DNA from: Croceicoccus sp. | Lineage (GTDB): Bacteria > Pseudomonadota > Alphaproteobacteria > Sphingomonadales > Sphingomonadaceae | Length of the DNA: 6,068 nt | Reading direction: 5' to 3' | Assembly (NCBI GenBank): GCA_029936705.1 | Contig: JAPYSD010000233.1 | Span: 1-6,068, forward strand | Shown: piece after piece, positions 1 to 6,023 of the stretch | Layout of the letters: each line of letters opens with the position of its first letter | Numbering within the stretch: position 1 is the first letter of the stretch | Made by a program: the position numbers and the translations under genes | The notes under the pieces: model-generated | The model's database searches: none | The model's input: the letters and a program-made list of their open reading frames with translations, nothing else | Told to the model about the DNA's origin: nothing

Positions 1-2
1 AT

Positions 3-1730
3 CTGGGTCTTTTGCCGGGATCGGGCGGCACGCAGCGCCTGCCGCGCCTGATTGGTCGCAAGAAGGGGCTCGACCTGCTTCTTTCCGGCCGTTCGGTCGC
101 GCCGAAGGAAGCGCTGGAACTGGGCCTCGTCGACGAAATCGCACCTATCGACCGGCTGGTCGACAAGGCGCGCCAGTGGCTGGCCACCAATCCGCCCGCA
201 GAGCGGATATGGGACGTCAAGGGTTACGCCATTCCCGAAATGCGCGGCATGATCGTGCCCGAAGTCGCGATGGATTATTCGATCGGCGTCGCACAGGTCG
301 CAGGCAAGCATGGCTATAATTACCCGGCGCCCGCCGCGATCCTGTCATGCGTGTTCGAAGGCTTGCAATTGCCGATGGACAAGGCGCTTTCGGTGGAAGG
401 CAAATATTTCGCCAAGCTGCTGACCGATCCGGTCGCGCGCAACATCATCCGCACGACCTTCATTTCCAAGCAGGCTGCCGAAAAGGGCGCGCGCCGCCCC
501 GAAGGCGTGCCGAAGTCGGAAGTGAAGAAACTGGGCGTACTGGGCGCGGGCATGATGGGCGCAGGCATCGCGCTTGTCGCAGCAAAGGCGGGGATCGACG
601 TGGTGTTGATCGACCGTGATACGGCCACCGCCGCAAAGGGCAAAGGCTATAGCGAGAAAGTCTTCGGCAAGGCTGTCGAGCGCGGCAAGATGCCGCAGGA
701 CAAGGCCGATTCCGCACTTGCGCATATCACCCCGACCGACGATTTCGCGCTGCTCGACGGATGCGATCTTGTGGTCGAGGCGGTGTTCGAGGATATGGGC
801 ATCAAGGCCGAAACCACGCAAAAGGCCGAAGCCGTCCTGCCCGAGAGCGCGGTCTTTGCGACCAATACCTCCACCCTGCCGATTTCGGAGCTTGCCAAGG
901 CTTCCAAACGGCCGGACCAATATATCGGCCTGCATTTCTTTTCGCCTGTCGATCGCATGGGACTGGTCGAAGTCATCATGGGCGAGCAGACGTCGGACGA
1001 GACGCTGGCCAAGTCGCTGGATTTCATCGCCCAGATCCGCAAGACCCCGATCGTCGTCAATGACGCGCAGGGTTTCTACACCAGTCGTGTCTTTCGCATG
1101 TTCATCTTCGAAGGCGCTGCGATGCTGGAAGACGGCGTGGAGCCCGCAAGGATCGAGAATGCCGCGAAGGCTGCCGGTTTCCCGATCGGCCCGCTCGCCC
1201 TGCTGGACGAGGTGACGATCGACCTGCCGGTCAAGATCCTCAAGGATGCGGAAGGCAAGGACGGGAACCTCTATACGATCGAGCGTGGCGGCAAGGTGCT
1301 CGACCGGATGCTCGAACTCGGTCGCGGCAGCCGCAAGGCCGGTGCCGGTTTTTACGACTACGCCGAGGATGGAAGCAAGCGCCTCTGGGAAGGTCTGGGC
1401 ACGGAATTCCCGGTATCCGATGATCAGCCTGAGCAGGAGGAACTGAAGAAGCGCTTCCTCTACTCGCAGGCCAATGAAACCGCGCAATGCCTTGAGGAAG
1501 GCGTGCTCGAAACCGCGCAGGATGCGGATCTGGGTGCGATATTGGGCTGGGGCTTCCCGCTTTGGACCGGCGGCACGCTCAGCTATATCGACACCATCGG
1601 GATCGCAGAATTCGCAAAGGAAGCCAGCAAGCTGGCGGGCAATTACGGCGCCCGATTCGCGCCATCGAAATGGTTGCAGGACCGGGCGGCTGCAGGCACC
1701 CCCTTCTACCCACCGATCAAGGCAGGTTGA
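3..1730 (+). CDS. fadB: FadB/FadJ-type enoyl-CoA hydratase / 3-hydroxyacyl-CoA dehydrogenase, 5'-truncated by window edge
   Basis: Multifunctional beta-oxidation protein: it hydrates 2-enoyl-CoA and then oxidises the 3-hydroxyacyl-CoA with NAD+ in the cytoplasm. The reading frame is open from base 3. The first residues, LGLLPGSGGTQRLPRL, are the crotonase signature that directly follows the second catalytic Glu, so that Glu and the rest of the hydratase domain (about 130-140 residues compared with a full ~715-aa FadB) lie left of the window. A linker is followed by the Rossmann NAD site GAGMMG (543-560). The dehydrogenase active-site His (933-935, in GLHFFSP) and Glu (969-971, in LVEVI) are both present. 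The usual Asn of GFxxNR is Ser here (GFYTSR), as in mitochondrial trifunctional-protein-like members. A second C-terminal 3HCDH domain (about 1450-1650, DADLGAILGWGFP) closes the protein. The stop is 6 bases before the acyl-CoA dehydrogenase start, so the two are surely cotranscribed. Whether it is FadB or FadJ in role cannot be settled because no thiolase gene is visible. Confidence 0.93.
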   Translation: MGLLPGSGGTQRLPRLIGRKKGLDLLLSGRSVAPKEALELGLVDEIAPIDRLVDKARQWLATNPPAERIWDVKGYAIPEMRGMIVPEVAMDYSIGVAQVAGKHGYNYPAPAAILSCVFEGLQLPMDKALSVEGKYFAKLLTDPVARNIIRTTFISKQAAEKGARRPEGVPKSEVKKLGVLGAGMMGAGIALVAAKAGIDVVLIDRDTATAAKGKGYSEKVFGKAVERGKMPQDKADSALAHITPTDDFALLDGCDLVVEAVFEDMGIKAETTQKAEAVLPESAVFATNTSTLPISELAKASKRPDQYIGLHFFSPVDRMGLVEVIMGEQTSDETLAKSLDFIAQIRKTPIVVNDAQGFYTSRVFRMFIFEGAAMLEDGVEPARIENAAKAAGFPIGPLALLDEVTIDLPVKILKDAEGKDGNLYTIERGGKVLDRMLELGRGSRKAGAGFYDYAEDGSKRLWEGLGTEFPVSDDQPEQEELKKRFLYSQANETAQCLEEGVLETAQDADLGAILGWGFPLWTGGTLSYIDTIGIAEFAKEASKLAGNYGARFAPSKWLQDRAAAGTPFYPPIKAG

Positions 1731-1736
1731 GCAGCG

Positions 1737-2894
1737 ATGCAGCGTACGATCTTCGAACCCGAGCACGAGCAGTTTCGCGACAGCGTTCGCAAGTTCATGC
1801 AAACGGAAGTCGGACCCAATGCAGACCGCTGGCGCGAGGCCGGCATCGTCGACCGCGAAGTCTATCTCAAGGCTGGCGAGCAGGGCTTGCTATGCGTGTT
1901 CGCGGACGAGAAATACGGCGGTGCGGGGATCGAGGATCTGCGCTTCGACCAGATCATAATCGAAGAAAACATGCGCTACGGCGACATCGGGTTCTATATC
2001 AACCTGCACAACGATCTGGTCGCGCCCTACATCCATAAGCTCTGCAACGACGAACAGCGGGACCGGTTCATGCCCGGAATCGTGTCGGGCGAGACGATCC
2101 TGGCGGTAGCCATGACCGAACCTTCGACCGGCAGCGATCTTGCGGGCATGAAGACCCGTGCGGTCGAGAGCGGCGATCACTGGGTATTGAACGGGGCCAA
2201 GACCTATATTTCCAACGGCATCCTCGGCGATCTGATCGTCGTGGCGGCGCGCACCGATCCTGACAAGCCGCACGGCATTAGCCTGTTCCTTGTCGAACGG
2301 GGGATGGAAGGGTTCGAACGGGGCCGCAAACTCGACAAGATGGGGCTGAAGTCGCAGGATACGGCAGAGCTGTTCTTCAACGATGTGAAGGTGCCCAAGG
2401 CAAACCTGATCGGCGAGGCCGGGCAGGGTTTCAAATATCTTGCCCGGATGCTGGCGCAGGAACGACTGATCGCGGCCATCGGCTTCATGGCGACCGCGCA
2501 GACGGCGTTTGATCTTACGCTCGAATATGTGAAGGAACGGCGCGCGTTCGGGAAGCCCATCGGGGCGTTCCAGAATACGCGGTTCAAGATGGCCCAGATG
2601 CGTGCCGAACTCGACATGGCGCAGACGTATGTCGACCAATGCGTCATGTTGCTCAATGACAAGAAGCTGACCGCAGAAGATGCCTCGGCCGCGAAGCTTC
2701 TGACGAGCGAGCTGGAAGGGCGGGTCATGGACAGCTGCGTGCAATTGCATGGCGGCGCCGGGTACATGGAAGAATATCGCATCAGCCGCATGTACACCGA
2801 TGCCCGCATCAGCCGCATTTTCGCGGGCACGAGCGAGATTATGCTGGAAATCATCGGTCGAGGTATCGGCCTGGACGAACGTAAGATGAACTGA
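1737..2894 (+). CDS. Acyl-CoA dehydrogenase, long-chain/isovaleryl-type catalytic base
   Basis: FAD enzyme (385 aa, a normal length) that catalyses the first step of beta-oxidation, acyl-CoA to trans-2-enoyl-CoA, passing electrons to electron-transfer flavoprotein. The N-terminal helical domain spans about 1-115. The middle beta domain carries the signature AVAMTEPSTGSDLAG (about 122-136). The C-terminal helical domain carries RRAFGKPIGAFQ and the second signature LHGGAGYMEEYRISRMYTDAR. At the place where medium- and short-chain enzymes have the catalytic Glu (YEGT), this protein has Ala363 (FAGT, 2823-2825). A Glu is instead found at residue 242 (2460-2462, AQERL) just before the conserved Arg. 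That is the position of the catalytic Glu in long-chain and isovaleryl-CoA dehydrogenases, so the enzyme is expected to be active. Substrate chain length cannot be read from sequence; long-chain or branched acyl-CoA is the best guess. The ATG lies 6 bases after the fadB stop, with AAGGCAGG (1719-1726) as a probable ribosome site. Confidence 0.93.
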   Translation: MQRTIFEPEHEQFRDSVRKFMQTEVGPNADRWREAGIVDREVYLKAGEQGLLCVFADEKYGGAGIEDLRFDQIIIEENMRYGDIGFYINLHNDLVAPYIHKLCNDEQRDRFMPGIVSGETILAVAMTEPSTGSDLAGMKTRAVESGDHWVLNGAKTYISNGILGDLIVVAARTDPDKPHGISLFLVERGMEGFERGRKLDKMGLKSQDTAELFFNDVKVPKANLIGEAGQGFKYLARMLAQERLIAAIGFMATAQTAFDLTLEYVKERRAFGKPIGAFQNTRFKMAQMRAELDMAQTYVDQCVMLLNDKKLTAEDASAAKLLTSELEGRVMDSCVQLHGGAGYMEEYRISRMYTDARISRIFAGTSEIMLEIIGRGIGLDERKMN

Positions 2895-2975
2895 CGCGGG
2901 CCTCCCGGGGGCAATGGCAGGGGGTGTAAATCTAGTTCCTGTCCAAATGGTTACACGCGTCAATGGAGAGGGCAA
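2895..2975 (+). other. 81-base intergenic gap before ribB, possible promoter region
   Basis: The gap between the acyl-CoA dehydrogenase stop and the ribB start holds a G/C-rich run (2896-2911) that does not form a good hairpin-plus-T-tract terminator. It also has a 6-bp inverted repeat, GTGTAA at 2924-2929 and TTACAC at 2951-2956, separated by 21 bases. No FMN riboswitch fits: the gap is far shorter than an RFN element and I see none of its conserved stems. I cannot point to a convincing -35/-10 pair. Codon use changes across this gap (see findings), so it may be the joint between two transcription units. Confidence 0.4.
2965..2972 (+). promoter_or_regulatory. Ribosome binding site deciding the GTG start of ribB
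   Basis: GGAGAGGG ends 3 bases before GTG 2976; its GGAG core is 7 bases away. The frame stays open upstream to the previous gene's stop, so this site and homology to the RibB N-terminus (EIVEEARNGRMFILVDDEDRE) are what fix the start. Confidence 0.65.
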
Positions 2976-4082
2976 GTGATTGCAACCATCGCTGAGATCG
3001 TCGAGGAAGCGCGCAACGGTCGCATGTTCATCCTTGTCGATGACGAGGATCGGGAAAACGAGGGCGACCTTATCATTCCCGCTCAGATGGCGACGCCTTC
3101 CGCCATCAATTTCATGGCCACGCACGGTCGGGGCCTGATCTGCCTCGCACTTACCAGCCAACGGGTTGAACATCTTGGCATCGATCTAATGAGCAGCCAG
3201 AACCGTACGCGGCATGAAACCGCTTTCACCGTTTCGATCGAGGCGCGCGAGGGTGTGACAACGGGCATTTCGGCCGCCGACCGCGCTCGCACAATAGCCG
3301 TTGCAGTCGATAGCGGGAAAGGTGCAGCGGACATCGTAACTCCGGGTCATGTTTTCCCATTGATCGCGCGCGAGGGCGGGGTCCTTGTGCGGGCTGGCCA
3401 TACAGAGGCCTCGGTCGATATCTCCCGGCTCGCGGGGCTCAATGCCTCTGCTGTCATATGCGAAATCATGAACGATGACGGCACGATGAGCCGGTTGGAC
3501 GACCTTGTCGGCTTTGCCGAAAAGCACGAACTCAAGATCGGAACGATCCGTGACCTAATCGCTTATCGCCGCGAACATGATCACTTAATCGAGCGGCGCA
3601 CCGAGCGGGTGTTTTCGAGCCAGTGGGGTGGAGACTGGCGAGCTATTTGCTTTTACAACAAGGCGACCAGGGAAGAAACGCTGGCCCTTGTTAAAGGCGA
3701 AATCGATCCATCGATACCAACTCTTGTCCGGATGCAGTTGCTGTCCATCTTTCCGGATGTATTTGCTGAGACCGGACCGCGTGAATCGCTTGTGCGACGG
3801 TCAATGGAAGCCATTGCAAGACATGGAAACGGTGTATTGGTCCTGATCAATCGGCCCGTCCCCGATTTCGTCAGCCGCGCCATGCGTATTGCTGGCGCGG
3901 AGAATACGGAGCGAACGGCGGGCGTAAACACCGAGCAGCGCGATTACGGCAATGGCGCGCAGATCCTTGCCGAGCTAGGCGTCAGGGACATGATCCTCAT
4001 GACCAACAACAGCCGTTCGCTGGTGGCACTTGAAGGCTATGGCCTGTCAATCGTGGGGGAACAAAAGATCGATAGCGATTGA
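2976..4082 (+). CDS. ribB: 3,4-dihydroxy-2-butanone 4-phosphate synthase with degenerate GTP cyclohydrolase II domain
   Basis: RibB domain (about residues 1-200) converts D-ribulose 5-phosphate to L-3,4-dihydroxy-2-butanone 4-phosphate plus formate, supplying the xylene-ring carbons of riboflavin. Visible active-site elements are the acidic loop DDEDRENEGD (22-31), the RTRHETAFT and REGVTTGISAADR segments, His142 in GHTEA and Glu163 in CEIMNDDGT; all appear intact. Residues about 205-368 align with GTP cyclohydrolase II (RibA): ALVKGEI, RDYGNGAQIL, LMTNN and LEGYGL are recognisable. The three zinc cysteines of the usual SECLTGDVFGSxRCDCG stretch are gone (here MQLLSIFPDVFAETGPRESL, 253-272). 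The GHEGRGIGL loop is also replaced (INRPVPDFVSRAMRI, 291-305). So I infer that only the RibB half is catalytic. Length is 368 aa, GTG start. The gene sits between beta-oxidation genes and paaY, not in a rib operon. Third-position GC is lower than in the two genes before it. Confidence 0.93.
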   Translation: MIATIAEIVEEARNGRMFILVDDEDRENEGDLIIPAQMATPSAINFMATHGRGLICLALTSQRVEHLGIDLMSSQNRTRHETAFTVSIEAREGVTTGISAADRARTIAVAVDSGKGAADIVTPGHVFPLIAREGGVLVRAGHTEASVDISRLAGLNASAVICEIMNDDGTMSRLDDLVGFAEKHELKIGTIRDLIAYRREHDHLIERRTERVFSSQWGGDWRAICFYNKATREETLALVKGEIDPSIPTLVRMQLLSIFPDVFAETGPRESLVRRSMEAIARHGNGVLVLINRPVPDFVSRAMRIAGAENTERTAGVNTEQRDYGNGAQILAELGVRDMILMTNNSRSLVALEGYGLSIVGEQKIDSD

Positions 4083-4163
4083 TGGTACATCAGCCTCCAC
4101 GCTTGCAAAATCCTTGCGAGTTAACTCTGGAAGCGGATCGCCATCGCGAGAGGATGCTGCAAT
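4083..4163 (+). other. 81-base gap between ribB and paaY
   Basis: No terminator or clear promoter is visible. The gap ends in the ribosome site GAGAGGA (4148-4154), 9 bases before ATG 4164. The same orientation and short distance make ribB-paaY cotranscription likely, though not proven. Confidence 0.5.
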
Positions 4164-4769
4164 ATGCCATGTTATGAATTTCAGGGCATGCGGCCGGTTG
4201 TGGATGCCACCAGCTACCTGCATCCGCTGGCATCGCTGATCGGCGATGTGATCGTGGGGCCGGGTTGCTATATAGGACCCGGTGCAAGTCTGAGGGCCGA
4301 TTTCGGGCGGATTATCGTCGACCGGGATGCCAGCATACAGGATAATGCCACTATCCACGTGTCAACCGAACGGGACACGCTGATAAAGCGTGGTGCCACG
4401 ATCGCCCACGGCGCCGTCGTTCACGGCTGCGAAATTGGCGAGAACTGTCTCATCGGAATCAACTCGGTCGTTCTGGATGCAGCAATCCTCGGCCCCGAAT
4501 GCCTGGTGGCGACCATGTCGCTCGTTCCGCATGGCATGGAAGCAGCCCAGCGCAGCGTCCTTTTGGGTGTTCCAGCCCGCATTGTCCGCATCTTGTCGGC
4601 AGAAGAAGTCTCATGGCGCAACGATGGGGACGGGGACTACCAGCTTCTTACGCGCGAAGCACTGACAAGTCTCCGCGAGATCAAGCCTCTGCGTCAGGTA
4701 GAACCTGACAGGAAACGCACCCGGATGGAAGCCAGGGCGGTTACGCTGACACGTCGGTCGCCCGACTAG
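4164..4769 (+). CDS. paaY: PaaY-type hexapeptide-repeat protein (CoA thioesterase / gamma-carbonic anhydrase family)
   Basis: 201-aa left-handed beta-helix protein, the usual length for PaaY/CaiE. In the phenylacetate pathway PaaY is a thioesterase that hydrolyses toxic ring-epoxide or tropone-type CoA side products; the fold is that of trimeric gamma-class carbonic anhydrases. Hexapeptide turns run through about 25-140 (HPLASLIGDVIVGPGCYIGP, then IQDNATIHV, IAHGAVVHGCEIGENCLIG, LLGVPARIVR). The expected metal-binding histidines are present: His65, His82 and His87. N-terminal (MPCYEFQGMRPVV) and C-terminal features (SWRNDGDGDYQLL, PLRQVEPDRKR) match PaaY as I remember it rather than the shorter YrdA-type homologues. 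The C-terminal tail after 185 is basic and not recognisable. No paaABCDE or paaK gene is in view, so the substrate may be another aromatic CoA ester, or a carnitine-type role (CaiE) remains possible. Its stop codon overlaps that of the convergent reductase gene. Confidence 0.85.
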   Translation: MPCYEFQGMRPVVDATSYLHPLASLIGDVIVGPGCYIGPGASLRADFGRIIVDRDASIQDNATIHVSTERDTLIKRGATIAHGAVVHGCEIGENCLIGINSVVLDAAILGPECLVATMSLVPHGMEAAQRSVLLGVPARIVRILSAEEVSWRNDGDGDYQLLTREALTSLREIKPLRQVEPDRKRTRMEARAVTLTRRSPD

Positions 4770-5722
4770 TGGTCCTGATCGGCCTGAAGCGCGTTCATCA
4801 CTTCAAGATGTTGTGCCGAACGGTTATCTCCGTGGTGGTCGAGCGTGTCGAGAAGCTGCGACAAAAGCGATCGCAACTGGTCTAGTTCCTCAGTGGAGAA
4901 CGCTTTCTGGGCGTCTGCCTCCATCGCCTTTGCTTTCGCGAAAAGTCCGATCATTGTCTCGCGACCGGCCTTTGTGAGAGCGATGCGCGCATCCTTTGCC
5001 ACCTCGATATGCCCTTCGGCCACCAGCCTTCGAATATCGTCCTCCGTCCATTGCCAACCTGATGCGCCCAGCATGGAGTTGACCTTTTCGACAGTAGCCG
5101 GGCCACCCTGCATCAGCAACGAGAGCGCGTAGTGATCGACCTGTGACAGGCCAAGTCCGCTAGCCTCGAGCCGGACATCGTTGGTGAGCATGAAATAGGC
5201 GCGCGCGATCAGATAGTTGAGGTCGCGCCGATTTTGGCCGTCGCCGCCGCCGGGGAACGTCTTGCGCGCATATTTCCCGCGGTGGAACAACAGAGGTTCC
5301 TTCTCCGAATGCTCGAGATCCAGGACTTCTCCGACAAAAATGATGTGATCGCCGCCGTCGTACCGATAGGCCGTCCGGCATTCGAAGCGGGCGGCACAGT
5401 CTTGCAGAAGCGGGACCCCGCCTTCGCTCGTTTCGAATTCCACTCCCTCGAACTTGTCGATCCCCGGCGTTGCAAACCGGTTTGACAGCGCTTCCTGGTC
5501 GGCCCCGAGAATATGAACCGCGAAGGCATCGACATTCGTGAACGCCTCGATGTTCGAAGACTTCTTCGCCAGGCTCCACAGTACAAGAGGCGGATCGAGC
5601 GACACGGAATTGAAACTGTTCGCAGTCAGCCCGACATTTCGCCCGTCGTGGCTAGTTGTCACGATGGTCACACCGGTAGCGAAACTACCCAGTGCATCTC
5701 TCAATAATTTCGCTTCGATCAC
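4766..5722 (-). CDS. Flavin reductase fused to a MarR-like domain (C1-HPAH-type reductase component)
   Basis: NAD(P)H:flavin oxidoreductase of the HpaC-like split-barrel family, expected to give reduced FMN/FAD to a separate flavin-dependent monooxygenase. With the chosen GTG start it has 318 residues. The flavin domain is about 5-165: ALGSFATGVTIVTT, the flavin-binding stretch LTANSFNSVSLDPPLVLWS, LSNRFA and the GDHIIFVGEV motif. Residues about 170-300 resemble a winged-helix MarR domain (HYALSLLMQGGPATVEKV, DDIRRLVAEGHIEV, LTKAGRETM) followed by a long C-terminal helix. This order and length match reductase C1 of Acinetobacter p-hydroxyphenylacetate hydroxylase, whose MarR-like domain senses the aromatic substrate and relieves autoinhibition. 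By analogy this enzyme is probably effector-stimulated; whether it binds DNA is unknown. The frame stays open to an ATG at 5887, and ATG 5752 is another option. The GTG is preferred because GAGAGG lies 6 bases upstream and the product then begins like C1. The oxygenase partner is not in the window. Confidence 0.87.
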   Translation of the reverse strand: MIEAKLLRDALGSFATGVTIVTTSHDGRNVGLTANSFNSVSLDPPLVLWSLAKKSSNIEAFTNVDAFAVHILGADQEALSNRFATPGIDKFEGVEFETSEGGVPLLQDCAARFECRTAYRYDGGDHIIFVGEVLDLEHSEKEPLLFHRGKYARKTFPGGGDGQNRRDLNYLIARAYFMLTNDVRLEASGLGLSQVDHYALSLLMQGGPATVEKVNSMLGASGWQWTEDDIRRLVAEGHIEVAKDARIALTKAGRETMIGLFAKAKAMEADAQKAFSTEELDQLRSLLSQLLDTLDHHGDNRSAQHLEVMNALQADQDH

Positions 5723-5728
5723 TGTTTG

Positions 5729-5734
5729 CCTCTC
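5729..5734 (-). promoter_or_regulatory. Ribosome binding site supporting GTG 5722 of the flavin reductase
   Basis: On the minus strand GAGAGG is followed by the 6-base spacer CAAACA and then GTG (5722-5720). The alternative ATG at 5752 has only a weak GGGGCGGC before it, and the ATG at 5887 would place an inverted repeat inside the coding region. Confidence 0.55.
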
Positions 5735-5836
5735 GACTCGTGGAAGGTGCATGCCGCCCCGTAGTTGGATTTGTTCTACAGACGCCTCTCTATCCTTTAC
5801 CTTCCGAGCGATAGGAACGGAGCTGCCGGAAAGATT

Positions 5837-5874
5837 CCGACAGACCACCCTGTAACAATCACCCTGTCTGTCGG
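5837..5874. repeat. 9-bp perfect inverted repeat with internal direct repeat, candidate operator
   Basis: CCGACAGAC (5837-5845) and GTCTGTCGG (5866-5874) are exact reverse complements, separated by 20 bases. Within and overlapping the spacer, CACCCTGT occurs twice (5846-5853 and 5860-5867), and TGTAACA (5851-5857) is itself a small palindrome. The site is 115-152 bases upstream of the reductase start, a sensible place for an operator or for a leader hairpin. Function is inferred from position only. Confidence 0.5.
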
Positions 5875-6023
5875 TAGGAAAGGCCATGCGAACTCTCTGA
5901 CAAACGACTCTTGTTCATTACGGTGACCTGTCGATCGATGTGCTTCAAAGTCGAACGGGTGCCCAGCTAAATAGCTCGGGTGGCGATGCGTCTCGCGCTC
6001 GTCGCCAGTTGTTCGGAGAAATC

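Larger units (their letters stand above)
5723..6023. other. About 300 bases without a convincing gene; leader and control region
   Basis: This stretch lies upstream of the flavin reductase. The minus frame is open as far as an ATG at 5887, but the predicted residues are unlike any reductase N-terminus. It contains a 9-bp inverted repeat (5837-5874) and a TCGATCGA palindrome (5931-5938). No strong sigma-70-like promoter is evident on either strand. If a divergent gene begins at 6024, both promoters would have to lie here. Confidence 0.5.

Noticed and set aside
345..1802. Long open frame (485 codons) on the minus strand opposite fadB
   Set aside because: It lies wholly antisense to a clearly homologous gene. 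Its product is rich in Arg, His and Leu with no recognisable motif, as expected for a shadow frame in GC-rich DNA.
2896..2912. G/C-rich run after the acyl-CoA dehydrogenase as a terminator
   Set aside because: The potential stem leaves almost no loop and no T-tract follows.
2892..2975. Acyl-CoA dehydrogenase and ribB share a reading frame with no stop between TGA 2892-2894 and GTG 2976, hinting at a read-through fusion
   Set aside because: Twenty-seven stop-free codons are not rare by chance at this GC. ribB has its own good ribosome site, and the intervening residues look non-coding.
2895..2975. FMN riboswitch upstream of ribB
   Set aside because: The gap is only 81 bases and the conserved RFN stems are not visible.
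1890..3173. Long open frame (427 codons) on the minus strand opposite the acyl-CoA dehydrogenase and ribB start
   Set aside because: It spans two real plus-strand genes and their gap, and its product shows no family motif. It is a codon-bias shadow.
5723..5887. 55-residue N-terminal extension of the flavin reductase starting at ATG 5887
   Set aside because: The residues do not resemble any flavin reductase, the region holds a symmetric repeat, and GTG 5722 has a better ribosome site and gives the family length.
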